DNA of 64,000 nucleotides. It comes from Bifidobacterium scaligerum (lineage in GTDB: Bacteria > Actinomycetota > Actinomycetes > Actinomycetales > Bifidobacteriaceae). Position numbers and translations under genes: made by a program. Below are positions 52,225 through 61,542 of this stretch, piece by piece. The stretch covers positions 124,001-188,000 of the forward strand of contig NZ_PGLQ01000003.1 of the NCBI RefSeq assembly GCF_002802865.1, read 5' to 3'. The number at the start of each line of letters is the position of its first letter. Position 1 is the first letter of the stretch. The notes under the pieces were generated by a model. That model did not search any database and had not been told where the DNA came from. It saw nothing but the letters and a program-made list of their open reading frames with translations.

Positions 52225-53907
52225 TTACATCGGTATCTTGCGGCTGCGGAACGGGCGGACGCCGCGCAGGATGTAGATGCACTCGTCGGTGGGCAGCAGG
52301 CCGAGCTCGTCGGGCTGCATGAGCTCGCGCTTGGTGCGCCGCCAGCTCACGCTGTACGAGCCGTTGACGCCCTTGCTTTCACTGTCGTCCATGACGTCGA
52401 TGGTCTGGGAGCCCAATCGTTTGGACACCCATTCGAGCGTGCTGGTTTCAGTACCGCCAAGGAAGAGCATCGAGTCGCAGTTGCCGACGATGGTCTCCCA
52501 ATCATCGCGGTACATGGCCTTGCCCTGCGCGTAGTTCTGGATGATGACCGAGCAGGAGATGTTCCGGCTGCGGATGGTGGCGATGAGCCGCTGGAAGTTC
52601 GGGATACGACCGACGTTCGCAAACTCGTCGAGGAAGCAGTGCACCGGCAATCGCCGCGCCGAACAGTCGGAGATGTTCGCATGATCGGCCTGATACACGT
52701 TGGACTCGAACAGGCATTGGTAGAGGATCGCCGCGAGGAACGAGAACGTGTTCTCCGTATCCGGCAGGGCGAGGAACACGGCGGTCGGTCGCAAAGCGAT
52801 CTCATCCAGCCGCATGTCGTCGCCGGACAGGATGCGTCGCACGCTACCGACCTGCAATGGGGCGAGTCTGACGCCCAGGGAGATGATGATTGACTTCTTC
52901 GTCTCGCCGGCTCCCTGCTGGAATTTGCGGTACTGGCGTGCGGCGAAGTCCAGGCCTTCCAGCGTCTGCCGTGATTCGGCGTCATGCCGGCCGGGGTTTG
53001 CATGGTATTCGGCGACGAGTTCACGCGCCGCGTCGAACATGAGATCCACATCGGATTGCATGGTTTCGTCCGCTTCGCTGGCTTCCATCCGGTCGAGCAT
53101 GTCCGTGACCCGGTTCAGATCCGGCTCGTCCTCGGAGAACCGCACCCATGCGATGAGCGCGTTCAACAGGTTGCGTTCGGCGCGTTCCCAGAACCCGTCG
53201 CCGTTGCCGGGCTGCCGGTTGTTTCCGGCCGTGTTCGTGATGATGTTTTCCGTCAGACGCAGGATGCCGGCTTCTGGGTCGGCCGGGTTGAGGTAGCGCA
53301 TCGGATTGAACCGGTCGGAACGTTCAAGATCGATGAGATTCAGACAATGGATCGCGTATCCTTTGCCGCGCAGCAGCTCGCCGACCTCATTCTGTATTTC
53401 GCCTTTGGGATCGGTGATCGCATACGACATGTTCGCCTGCCGCAGGTTCGGCAGCACATACCGTCGGGTCTTGCCGGAACCGGACGAGCCGATCGCCAGC
53501 ACGTTCAGGTTGCGTTTCGTCACCCGCCCATCAATGCCCAGTGATTCCGTTGCGGTCATCAGCAGATCTCGCCGGCCGCCTTGCCTGAACGGTTTGATGT
53601 CGGCCGGCGTGCCCCACTTGGCCGAGCCGTGCTCCTCACCCTCGCGGAGATCACGTCGCATCGACCACCGATACAGCCATGCCAATCCGACGGCGGCGAC
53701 CGCGCCCAGTCCGGCAAGAAGATCGACCTGGTGCAGGGACAGAAACAGCGGGCGTTCCGTTATCCCGATGAACATCCGGTCGATGATTTCGCTGATGGAC
53801 AGGCCGGCCGTCATGTCGCCGCGCACTTGCAGGCACACGCGATTGCCGAGGTAGAGCAGCAGGCAGGCGGACAATATCGTCAGACAGATTACGGGGAAAC
53901 GCTTCAT
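52225..53907 (-). CDS. VirD4/TraG-type conjugative coupling protein
   Basis: A 560-residue ATPase that delivers the relaxase-DNA complex to the secretion channel. Two N-terminal transmembrane helices (about 8-28 and 60-80) are followed by Walker A IGSSGSGKTRRYVLPNL (about residue 140), YAITDPKGEIQNEVGELL and Walker B VHCFLDEFANVGRIPNF. The late QNYAQGKAMY and LFLGGTETSTLEWVS segments are typical of TraG. It overlaps the stop-start junction with the upstream gene. Confidence 0.94.
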   Translation of the reverse strand: MKRFPVICLTILSACLLLYLGNRVCLQVRGDMTAGLSISEIIDRMFIGITERPLFLSLHQVDLLAGLGAVAAVGLAWLYRWSMRRDLREGEEHGSAKWGTPADIKPFRQGGRRDLLMTATESLGIDGRVTKRNLNVLAIGSSGSGKTRRYVLPNLRQANMSYAITDPKGEIQNEVGELLRGKGYAIHCLNLIDLERSDRFNPMRYLNPADPEAGILRLTENIITNTAGNNRQPGNGDGFWERAERNLLNALIAWVRFSEDEPDLNRVTDMLDRMEASEADETMQSDVDLMFDAARELVAEYHANPGRHDAESRQTLEGLDFAARQYRKFQQGAGETKKSIIISLGVRLAPLQVGSVRRILSGDDMRLDEIALRPTAVFLALPDTENTFSFLAAILYQCLFESNVYQADHANISDCSARRLPVHCFLDEFANVGRIPNFQRLIATIRSRNISCSVIIQNYAQGKAMYRDDWETIVGNCDSMLFLGGTETSTLEWVSKRLGSQTIDVMDDSESKGVNGSYSVSWRRTKRELMQPDELGLLPTDECIYILRGVRPFRSRKIPM

Positions 53908-54323
53908 CGCACCGCGCCTTCCATTAGTCGCGCACGCTGCTCCGACTGTTTGCGTTGTAACCGTTCATTGGTGCGACGCCTTAGTGATTCCAGCACCATC
54001 TCACGGGTAAGTGATGCAGCATCCTGGTTCGGTTGGGACGTGGCCTGAGACTCCGTCGCATTCGGCAGCAGTTCGGCGGCGAGTGGTGTGACTGAGATCC
54101 GACGGCCGCCGTTCGATGAGCCGGCGCCCGTATTTTCCGTCATTGTTTCGCCTGACGCAGATGCCACCCCACAAAGGTTATCCACAGAGTTATCCACAGA
54201 GTTATCCACACAATCGATGACGAGCATGTTCGTTCCGTGCCATTCAATGCTGGATGCCTCGTGCTCCCCGCACATCAGTCGGTCAAGCCGTGTGAGCGTC
54301 ATTGACATGTTCCGCTCGATCAT
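53904..54323 (-). CDS. Hypothetical protein of the mobilisation operon
   Basis: A 139-residue protein without recognised domain. It has a triplicated VDNS/VDN segment (residues 39-50) encoded by three tandem DnaA boxes and a basic, helical C-terminus (MVLESLRRRTNERLQRKQ). It overlaps the coupling protein downstream and the SSB gene upstream by 4 bp each (ATGA), which supports real translation. Confidence 0.65.
   Translation of the reverse strand: MIERNMSMTLTRLDRLMCGEHEASSIEWHGTNMLVIDCVDNSVDNSVDNLCGVASASGETMTENTGAGSSNGGRRISVTPLAAELLPNATESQATSQPNQDAASLTREMVLESLRRRTNERLQRKQSEQRARLMEGAVR
54178..54210 (+). repeat. Three tandem DnaA boxes inside a mobilisation gene
   Basis: TTATCCACA occurs at 54178-54186, 54190-54198 and 54202-54210, spaced exactly 12 bp apart (repeat unit GTTATCCACAGA). 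All three are exact matches in the same orientation. Confidence 0.85.
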
Positions 54324-54643
54324 GACGGTTCCTTCCAGTTCATTGACGTGGAAGCGGCGATCATGTCCGCGTTCACCCGAACTTCAGTGTGGACGATGTC
54401 GTGGGATGTGTTGCCGGCGTCGGTCCAGCCGCTTGCCACGATCAGGTCGCCTTGTTCCAGTTGTTGCGCCTTACAGTACGAGGGCATTACGGAGCCGCCT
54501 TGTATGATTACTGGCTCGGCCAAACCGCTCGGCATGCGCACGCCGACCCTCAGCTGCACCAGTTCGCTGCCCGTGGCGGAGATCGTGAACACCGGGTCGG
54601 CGAGGAGTTCGCCGCGTACGATCATGTATCGTTTCGTTCCCAT
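54320..54643 (-). CDS. Single-stranded DNA-binding protein of the element
   Basis: A 107-residue OB-fold protein starting MGTKRYMIVRGELLADPVFT, followed by LVQLRVGVRMPSG and GDLIVASGWTDAG, the SSB core. It lacks the acidic C-terminal tail of chromosomal SSB, as plasmid and ICE versions often do. It would coat the transferred strand. Overlapping stops and starts tie it to the operon. Confidence 0.78.
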   Translation of the reverse strand: MGTKRYMIVRGELLADPVFTISATGSELVQLRVGVRMPSGLAEPVIIQGGSVMPSYCKAQQLEQGDLIVASGWTDAGNTSHDIVHTEVRVNADMIAASTSMNWKEPS

Positions 54644-54654
54644 CCTGAAAACCC

Positions 54655-55572
54655 CTATCTGCTCTGAGAACGGTTAGGTTTCCGCGTCGCGACCGGTTGC
54701 ACCGGCTTGCCGGTGAGCTTGCGTTCGATCCGTGCACGGAGTTCCGCGAGCGTGTCACGCCGGCTGACTTTCCGTTCCCCACATCGCACCGTCGGCTTCG
54801 GCGAAACCGGTGCACGCGGTTCCGATGGAGCATGTTCTGGCATGGTCCGGCGATTGGCCTCATCGGCGGTGGTCGTAGTCTCGCCATGTGCAGCCGGTGA
54901 TGATACGACCGGGGTTTGCGGCGGCTGCTCATCGTCCGATATCGGCTGTGCGGATTGTTCCGCCACGACTGCCGGGGATGCTTCGTCGCGCCGCTCGGCC
55001 GTTGCGGTCGGGACACGCGATCCTGACTGAGCGGCATCGGAAAGCGTTGGTGATGATTGTTCGGGTTTCACCGGTGTAGGCTCCCGCGGTTCATCCCGGC
55101 CTGGGTCCGTTGCCGGCTGCACCTGCGTATCCTTGCTCCCGAGTTGTTCGACCGGCCTCCGGCCGTCGATCCGCAGCTCATAGCCGACATCCTGCAGTGC
55201 ACGTCGTACCGCGTGCGTCACATGATCGAGATCACGCCCCTCGAAATGAATCCACGTTGACTGACTATCACGCTCCACCGAATACCGCACGCCCGCGCGA
55301 CGTAGACTGCGTACCACTGCACGCACCTGATGCCGCTCCAACTCGATCGCATGAATATCGCCGCCGGTCAGGCGTTGCAATCGTTTCTCGCTCATCCGCC
55401 CGGTATCGCGGCCTCGCCGGATCACGCCGCGCATTGCCGACAAGCCGCGCCCGCCCAATCGCAGAAACCAGCCGGCGGTCTTCTCGCCGACCCACAGCGC
55501 GAGACCGCCGCCGGCGCGACCGACGCCCATAATAATCTGTCTGCCGGTGTCTTCCAATCGTTCCTCGATCAT
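54655..55572 (-). CDS. PcfB-like (DUF3801) mobilisation accessory protein
   Basis: A 305-residue protein. The N-terminal 145 residues match the PcfB/DUF3801 pattern: a hydrophobic stretch, then GRMSEKRLQRLTGGDIHAIE, the helix-strand RAVVRSLRRAGVRYSV and WIHFEGRDLDHVTHAVRRAL. The C-terminal half is a disordered Pro/Ser/Glu linker ending in a basic segment (ERKVSRRDTLAELRARIERKL). In enterococcal pCF10, PcfB helps the coupling protein recognise the relaxosome. The same job is likely here since it lies between SSB and relaxase genes. Confidence 0.75.
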   Translation of the reverse strand: MIEERLEDTGRQIIMGVGRAGGGLALWVGEKTAGWFLRLGGRGLSAMRGVIRRGRDTGRMSEKRLQRLTGGDIHAIELERHQVRAVVRSLRRAGVRYSVERDSQSTWIHFEGRDLDHVTHAVRRALQDVGYELRIDGRRPVEQLGSKDTQVQPATDPGRDEPREPTPVKPEQSSPTLSDAAQSGSRVPTATAERRDEASPAVVAEQSAQPISDDEQPPQTPVVSSPAAHGETTTTADEANRRTMPEHAPSEPRAPVSPKPTVRCGERKVSRRDTLAELRARIERKLTGKPVQPVATRKPNRSQSR

Positions 55573-55602
55573 CGTTGATCCTTTCCGTGTATGAACCGTC
55601 GT

Positions 55603-57045
55603 CTATTCGGGTTGGCGGATATGCCGCCGCTGTTTGACATGCTGGGCCTGAGCGCGCACGCGACGCAACGTGTCCAGTTCGCGAGCCAACTCGTCGAGTC
55701 TGCGTTCACGCTCCCGCAGTTCAACAACCGCCTTGTCCGACGGCGGTTCGTCGCCGTCCGTTTCGGCCGTGTCGCAGACCGCGACCAACTCCGCCTGAAA
55801 CGCTTCCCGCTCGGCCTCGATGCGCCGCATCGTTCCGGCGATCGCATCGTCCACTGTGGTGCCATCGGCGACGAGACGACTGGCCGTATTCAGCTCATTT
55901 GCCAGCTGGTGCAGTTCATCGAGTCGACGTGCCTGCATCGCGTACCAGCGGCGCTGCGCATCCGATTTGCCGACCGTGACCGGCATCCGCTCGCGTACGA
56001 CTGGCTCCAGCAGCATGGGCGGACGGGAGAAGTACCCGTACAGGTCTTCCGCACGCATCTGCTTGACGTAACGGCCTCGCCGGCCCGTGACGACCTGCTG
56101 CGATGCCGCCGGCAGGTACGCGCGATACGTGTCCCCGTCGCGCACGATCCGCGTCAACGGAATCGTAATCAGCAGTCGTCGTCTCGTGCCGGGCAGCCAT
56201 ACGCGTACCGCGTTGTCGGTTTGTTCGGCGATCATCCGACGGTTGAAGCTGATCGGCATAACCGTATGCCGGCCGATGCGGGCCATAACGTTCGGCTCGT
56301 CGTAGGCGCGTCCCAGTTTCACGTCGCGTACACGCAGCCCGCTCGCCATGTCCGTGAACGTCAAGTGCCGGCCGCGCACGACGACCGTCACGCCGGCGCT
56401 GTTCAACTCGCGTGCGAACGAATCGAAATCGGTGGAGGCGCCTGCGGCCGTGTCGATCGCGGCGCGAATACGATCCTTGATCGCGTCGCCTTTCGCCGAC
56501 GCATACAGTTCCGCGAAGCTCACGCCATGACGGCGTCGCTCTCGCGCCGGTTTCAGTTCGGGCAGCACGTTCAGTCCGGTTTCCCGGCACAGCCGGTCGC
56601 TGATCTCGCGCAGTCTGCGTATCGTCGCTCCCGGTTTGGTGCGCATCTTATGGAATGTCACGTCACTGGTTGCACAGATGATGATGTGGTTATGCGTGTG
56701 TCCGCGATCGACGTGCGTGGCGATCACGTACCGGTATTCGCCGCCGGTGAACGCATCGGCGAACCGCACACCCAATTCGTGCAGTTCCCGCGCGGTCATG
56801 CGTCGACTGTCCTCTGGACTGAACGATTGGATCACATGATGCGCAATCACGCCGTTGGCTCGATTCCCGCCGACCGACTGTTCGACCGTGTCCATCATGC
56901 GCCGCGCCAACTCCGCGGGGTTCGTTGCATCGTCGCTGAAGTTCGCCGAGACCAAAGCGCCATGCTCGGTCTTATCGGGATTGGCGATATAGGCGATCGC
57001 CTTGTGCAGAGTGACGGTGATCTGACTCATGTTGACGACCGCCAT
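55603..57045 (-). CDS. mobA: MobA-type relaxase
   Basis: A 480-residue relaxase (MobA/VirD2-like domain). The early KAIAYIANPDKTEHG contains the candidate catalytic tyrosine. THVDRGHTHNHIIICATSD at about 105-122 is the metal-binding three-histidine motif. The C-terminal half continues with helices, ending in RRVRAQAQHVKQRR. GGAGG precedes the ATG at 57045, and ATG 57030 is an alternative. It nicks oriT and pilots the strand. The start overlaps mobC by 19 bp. Confidence 0.93.
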   Translation of the reverse strand: MAVVNMSQITVTLHKAIAYIANPDKTEHGALVSANFSDDATNPAELARRMMDTVEQSVGGNRANGVIAHHVIQSFSPEDSRRMTARELHELGVRFADAFTGGEYRYVIATHVDRGHTHNHIIICATSDVTFHKMRTKPGATIRRLREISDRLCRETGLNVLPELKPARERRRHGVSFAELYASAKGDAIKDRIRAAIDTAAGASTDFDSFARELNSAGVTVVVRGRHLTFTDMASGLRVRDVKLGRAYDEPNVMARIGRHTVMPISFNRRMIAEQTDNAVRVWLPGTRRRLLITIPLTRIVRDGDTYRAYLPAASQQVVTGRRGRYVKQMRAEDLYGYFSRPPMLLEPVVRERMPVTVGKSDAQRRWYAMQARRLDELHQLANELNTASRLVADGTTVDDAIAGTMRRIEAEREAFQAELVAVCDTAETDGDEPPSDKAVVELRERERRLDELARELDTLRRVRAQAQHVKQRRHIRQPE

Positions 57046-57428
57046 CGCGCCGCCTCCACCGCTTCGTCACGCTCCCGGCACATGCGCAGCAGCAACGCCG
57101 TCAGTTCGCGCTGGCTGTCCAGCACGCGCGTCATATCGCCGCTCGTGATCAGCCCTGTCGCGTTCGCCACATGGGCGATCTGGTTGATGTTGTTGCCTAT
57201 ACGCGCCATGTCCGCGCGAACCATGCCGGGGTCCAGCGCGACCGTGACCACGACCGTATGCGCGTCGATCAGCAGCGCACGGGCATGGGCCGAGAACGAC
57301 AGGACTCCGCCGCGTGATCGTTTCACCCGCTGGTAGAAACGGTTCGCCTCGGCCCACTCGTCGGGAGTGAACGTGACCGTCTTGCGACGGCAGCGATTGG
57401 GGTGCGAGTCTTGCCAGCTCATGGCCAT
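57027..57428 (-). CDS. mobC: MobC-like relaxosome protein
   Basis: A 133-residue protein. An N-terminal ribbon-helix-helix (KTVTFTPDEWAEANRFYQRV) is followed by the MobC signature ARIGNNINQIAHVANATG at about 90. MobC binds oriT and widens the melted region for MobA. It is the first gene of the leftward mobilisation operon, next to the probable oriT hairpin. Confidence 0.9.
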   Translation of the reverse strand: MAMSWQDSHPNRCRRKTVTFTPDEWAEANRFYQRVKRSRGGVLSFSAHARALLIDAHTVVVTVALDPGMVRADMARIGNNINQIAHVANATGLITSGDMTRVLDSQRELTALLLRMCRERDEAVEAARWRSST

Positions 57429-57678
57429 CGCCTATCGGGTCGCGGGTGTCCCGCGGCGGATGACCGACAGGGAATCCGCGCAACCGTACGTACGGTTGCA
57501 ATGCTTGCTATTCCCTGACCTGACTCAAAAAACAATCCGGGACCACCACCTGAACATGCCATGACTAACCTCGATTCCTAACGCCGATACCGGCGATTGA
57601 ACCGCATCATCACAGCGCTGATGGTCACGCAAGGATAATCACGCTGCGACATCGAGCACACAGCCAAAGGAGGCGAGA
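57429..57678. other. Spacer holding the probable origin of transfer
   Basis: Between mobC and the rightward hypothetical gene lies 250 bp that contains a large nested inverted repeat (listed separately) and no credible gene. Its position upstream of mobC and the strong AAAGGAGG site of the rightward gene suggest divergent promoters around oriT. Confidence 0.6.
57468..57517. other. Candidate oriT: nested inverted repeats upstream of mobC
   Basis: An outer repeat, CAGGGAAT (57468-57475) with ATTCCCTG (57510-57517), encloses a perfect 20-bp palindrome at 57480-57499 (arms GCAACCGTAC and GTACGGTTGC). It lies 40 bp from mobC, the usual place for oriT. The nick site cannot be placed from sequence alone. 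Confidence 0.65.
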
Positions 57679-58185
57679 ATGGCCGTCGGAAACCGTCGCA
57701 AGGAACGCGCCGACTGGGTACGCAAATCACTTGAAGAATACAAGGCACAGCTCAAGGAACGGGAGAATCGCACCGCGGCGCTGTACGACGCGCTCACCGA
57801 TTTCACCAGAGCATTGGACACCGCACGACCGTTAGTCCAGGACTACACCCGCGACTACGGGGTATCGCGCCGTGGGATCGGCGAGCAGTTCGGGCTCACA
57901 CAGCGGCAACTCAGCGCATTGTTTGAACCATTGACCGATGCCGGTGCGACGGTAGATGACGCTAGGCCACAAACATCCGAGACGGCTGTGATCCCGATTG
58001 AACCGGAATCACAGCCCGAGTCTGTTGCCGTTATTGTTACGGAGTCAGTTGCATCGACAGACCATATCGCCGACTATGAGCAGCCGCCAAATTCAGGAAT
58101 CCTTGATCGTCTTATTGATCACTCCAATGCTGGAGATTCGAGCAGACGTTATGAGCCTTCCGAAGATAGATCCTTCATGTATTGA
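57679..58185 (+). CDS. Hypothetical protein with possible HTH, right of oriT
   Basis: A 168-residue protein. The N-terminal half is helical (RKSLEEYKAQLKERENR) and contains VSRRGIGEQFGLTQRQLSAL at about residues 62-81, a plausible helix-turn-helix. The C-terminal half is acidic and disordered. AAAGGAGG five bases before the ATG is excellent. It diverges from mobC across the oriT region, so a regulator of mobilisation is possible. No family recognised. Confidence 0.7.
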   Translation: MAVGNRRKERADWVRKSLEEYKAQLKERENRTAALYDALTDFTRALDTARPLVQDYTRDYGVSRRGIGEQFGLTQRQLSALFEPLTDAGATVDDARPQTSETAVIPIEPESQPESVAVIVTESVASTDHIADYEQPPNSGILDRLIDHSNAGDSSRRYEPSEDRSFMY

Positions 58186-58274
58186 TGCGGCCATCTGCAT
58201 CAAAGATGCTAGAGATATGTGCCATTCGCTCATAGCTCTATGCTTGATGACTCTTACAGTTCCACCAGAACTTG

Positions 58275-58559
58275 TCAGTAGTTAATCATTTCGAGTTCCG
58301 GTCCCATGTCCTCGGTCTGGGTGCGGCCGGTCTCGTGGAATTCGATGTGCCGGTAGAAGCCCTGCGCGTTGTCGTTGAACCCGGCAATCCACAGCGCGAG
58401 TCGGTCGTTGCCGATGGATTGTTTGCCGGCCTCGACCAGCATGCGCCCGACGCCGTGCCGATGCCGGTCGGCCAGCACGGACAATGAGGCCAGTTCCACC
58501 GCTTCGGGACGGTTGATCGGCGGGCGTGGAGTGCGCAACAGTTCCGCGAACCCGATCAC
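58275..58559 (-). pseudogene. GNAT acetyltransferase fragment
   Basis: A 94-codon frame from a GTG at 58559. It carries the acetyl-CoA loop (RHRHGVGRMLVEAGKQ) and the C-terminal FNDNAQGFYRHIEFHETGR, so the second half of a GNAT protein is intact. The first half is absent: the upstream frame lacks a start and similarity, and a palindromic motif occupies that position. It is most likely a truncated gene. Its promoter region is shared with the rightward membrane protein gene. Confidence 0.65.
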
Positions 58560-58672
58560 GCTGTCGTCTAAAGATGACGGATTCCGCTTCGATTGGCGTG
58601 AATCGCCAGCATATGGTCATCATGGAATCCGTCCGGCATGGTGCCGGTCGCGGAATCCTGTGGTGGTTTGTC

Positions 58673-59974
58673 ATGAATCCGTATCCGAATGATCACGTTA
58701 ACCGGTCGTGTCAAGGTCGAACGCCGGTCATCGTTCTTGTGCTGGTGCTGTTGTGCGGAGTGCTGGGCATCGTGACCGTGCCTCCGGGGTCGACGCCGGA
58801 CGTGTGGGCGCACGTGTACCGGGTGGACGCGATGCTCAACGGCGACGTAATCGCCCGCCCGGTACGGGCGATGTCCGACTATCATCCCAACGCGGCGCAC
58901 AACACAGGCGGCTGGGTCAATGATGACGTAATCGCGTTCTCGCTGGCCAATGACCGTCATTATGTATCCGGCTTGGTTGATGCTGCGTCCATCACCGTTA
59001 ATGATGGGCATCGCAGCGAGGTGCCGTTTGATAACACCGCCGTGTACCCGCCGATCGCGTACCTGCCTCAGCTGTCCGCCTTCGTTGTCGGACGGCTGCT
59101 GCATCTGAATGTGACATGGCAGTTCTATCTCGCCGAAGTATTTCAGTTGGCCGTCTATCTCATGGCCGTGTGGATCGGTTTGCGTGTGCTGGCCGGGATT
59201 CCTTCGTCGCGTTGGTTTCGGATGTTGGCCGGGTTGTTGGCTGTGTGTTTGGCGTTGCCTGATTCGTTCATGTTCTCTCCCGACTCGACAGTGGTCGCAC
59301 TGTCTCTGCCGTTGACCTGCATGCTGATCCGCTGCCTGCAAGCCGACCGGCTCGAAGCCGGCGACTGCGTGCTGCTGATCGGCCTGACCGGGATATTGGC
59401 GTTGTCGAAGTTCGCATATGCACCGTGCCTGCTCATGGCTTTGATGCCGATAATCACTCATCGCCGCATGCCCATGCGTTCACGGCTTATCCTCGTCGCC
59501 GGGTGCGTGTTGTCGGTTATGTTGTTGCTGACATGGTTAAAGTTTGGGACCGGGTTCGCTACGAACCCGTCTCGTGTTCCGTACAACGAGGTGCTGCGAC
59601 GGCAACGGGAACTGCTGGCTGCCCCGCACAGGTTCCTGCCGCGGATGTTCTACAGTATCGTCCGTTTGCAGGGCTGGTCATGGTGGGAGCCGCCACTGCT
59701 ATTCCTGTTCTGGATGCTCGCGCTTGCGGCCTTGATGTTGACCGTCATCGTATGGAGACGTGATCGGCAACGTCTGCTGTTCTGGCTGATGTCGTGGACG
59801 ACGATCATGGGATGCGTGACGCTGGTGTATGTAGCGATATGGACGCAGTTCACGCTGACCGGGCAGGCCGGCGTCGTCGGCATCAACAGCCGATACTTCC
59901 TGCCGCTGGTGCCGCCGCTGGCCATGCAGTGTGCTGACGCATTACACGCGATCAGAGAGAACCTCGCACGGTAA
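58673..59974 (+). CDS. DUF2142-type predicted membrane protein
   Basis: A 433-residue membrane protein with about nine helices. Family features are an early extracytoplasmic loop with VPPGSTPDVWAHVYRVDAM, NTAVYPPIAYLPQLSAFVVG, and the SPDSTV motif. DUF2142 proteins resemble GT-C glycosyltransferases and often sit with surface polysaccharide genes. The start at 58673 begins just before the first helix; the frame is open to 58526 and the ribosome-binding site is weak. No partner glycan genes are visible here. Confidence 0.78.
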   Translation: MNPYPNDHVNRSCQGRTPVIVLVLVLLCGVLGIVTVPPGSTPDVWAHVYRVDAMLNGDVIARPVRAMSDYHPNAAHNTGGWVNDDVIAFSLANDRHYVSGLVDAASITVNDGHRSEVPFDNTAVYPPIAYLPQLSAFVVGRLLHLNVTWQFYLAEVFQLAVYLMAVWIGLRVLAGIPSSRWFRMLAGLLAVCLALPDSFMFSPDSTVVALSLPLTCMLIRCLQADRLEAGDCVLLIGLTGILALSKFAYAPCLLMALMPIITHRRMPMRSRLILVAGCVLSVMLLLTWLKFGTGFATNPSRVPYNEVLRRQRELLAAPHRFLPRMFYSIVRLQGWSWWEPPLLFLFWMLALAALMLTVIVWRRDRQRLLFWLMSWTTIMGCVTLVYVAIWTQFTLTGQAGVVGINSRYFLPLVPPLAMQCADALHAIRENLAR

Positions 59975-60050
59975 TTGGTTGCCATCGTTCGAGGGGTCGC
60001 CGGTATCGGTATGAATCGGCTTCATCAGCTGCGATTCAATCGTGTTGCAA

Positions 60051-60901
60051 TCAGATTTTTGGCTTGGCTGTCGGATCGCCGACTTCGTTCTCATCCAAAC
60101 CGACGGCGGTGAGGAAGCTGCCTTTCAGATCACTGCCGTCCATCTGCCAGCGACGATCGTTGATCGTGACGGTGGGCGTGGAGAAGCCGCTCTTGCCCGG
60201 CGCATAGAGTTCCGGCCGAAGGATCGTATAGTCGTCCGCCGCCTTCAGCCATGCCCGGTACCGGTTTGGCCATCGAAAGCTTTGTCCACTGTTGCCTTGT
60301 CTACGCCGGCGTCGAGCGCCTGCTGTTTGAGCCGGTCGTCGGTCACGCTGCGGTATTCGCCGAGTTCGCCGGGCTGAAAGTCTTGCGCGTAGATGTTCAT
60401 CAGATATCCGAGCAGATGGTCGGGGTTCGGATCCTGCTGCGCGATCGTGACGGCCGCGTTGAACGCGCGGGTCGAATACTCGTCGCTGCTTTTGTAGTCC
60501 TGGAACGTCATGAAATGCAGGTCGAGATTGATCTGCCCCGCGTCCAGCATGCTCTTGATCGTCGGATCGAGCGTACGGCTCACCAGCGCGCAACCCGGGC
60601 ACAACGGTTCCAGATACATGCCGACGGTCGGCACGTCGTCGATCCTGCTGCCGTACCCGTTCTTGGAGATCAGGATGCCGCCCTGGTCGTCCGCGAGCGA
60701 CGGCTTGACCTTGACCCTGCGCAGGGCGTCATGTGCGGCCTGTTCCGATTGTGGGGCGTCCTCCGTCGCGGAGCGATTGACCGACATGCTGCGATACAAC
60801 GCAACACCGCACACGACCAGCAGAACGGCGATGATCGCGACGATCACGCCAATCGGAGAAGTATTCGTCAACCAAAGACGACACGAGACGGCGGTAATCA
60901 C
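60051..60901 (-). pseudogene. DsbA-like thiol-disulfide protein, frameshifted
   Basis: One frame (60901 to 60245) encodes an N-terminal membrane anchor (about residues 15-37), a thioredoxin-fold start VGMYLEPLCPGCALVSRTL with CxxC active site (CPGC, about residue 100) and the helical insert, ending soon after DKAFDGQ. The adjacent frame continues without break (AADDYTILRPELYAPG, FSTPTVTINDRRW with the cis-Pro loop) to 60051. A single-base shift near 60255-60270 restores a typical DsbA of about 280 residues. The N-terminus is also doubtful: a good-looking MSNPNKQ start upstream is out of frame. Could be a sequencing error. Confidence 0.75.
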
Positions 60902-60963
60902 TGCTTGTTGGGGTTACTCATCACAAAAACAAGCAGCTTCGCGTCGGCATCAGAGTCCTGCTC

Positions 60964-61340
60964 CTATGACTGCGATTCCAGGTAGTGTTTCCTAGCGTCG
61001 AGATTCGCGATGATTCCGCAGATGACGAGCCAAGCGACGAGGAGGACGGCAAGGCCGAGGAGTATCCACCACCAGATCATGCTCATGGTATTGACGTCAC
61101 GGGTCGCGATCATGCCGATCAGCAGTCTGCCGGCATCAGAGAGACCAATACGCCACTGCCGAGGAACACGAACGCATACTTGCGGTGTACGTACTCCCAC
61201 GTCTTGTTCGAGGCGATGGTCCAACGGGTCTTGATACCCATCTGGTAATTCCTCTCCAATCGATCGTTCTTCGCGAACCCATACAGGGAGAAACACCACC
61301 GGGCTATCGGCAGGAATAAACCAATCAGGCAAAGGAGCAT
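60964..61340 (-). pseudogene. SdpI-like membrane protein, frameshifted
   Basis: The first frame (61340 to 61119) begins MLLCLIGLFLPIARW with AAAGGA nine bases upstream. It contains MGIKTRWTIASNKTWEYVHRKY, the SdpI family signature, and stops after GSGVLVSLM. The next frame continues with the remaining helices (MSMIWWWILLGLAVLLVAWL) and ends at 60964. A one-base change near 61125-61145 would join them. SdpI proteins confer immunity to, or sense, membrane toxins. Confidence 0.65.
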
Positions 61341-61542
61341 GGTCTGGAATCCTTTCTGGCACTACACCATTTCAGAGATAGCTGGGCAACGGGCGTTGGC
61401 ATCGTTTGTTTGGCTCACCAGCTGCGCGGCATCGGGTTGTGAGCAGCTCAGGGCGACGGCTGTATTCTTGGAGACGCTTGTCTGGGCGAAGGCGGACATG
61501 GCACGTGCTTTGCTCCTCATAGGAGATCAGTTGACGATATCG

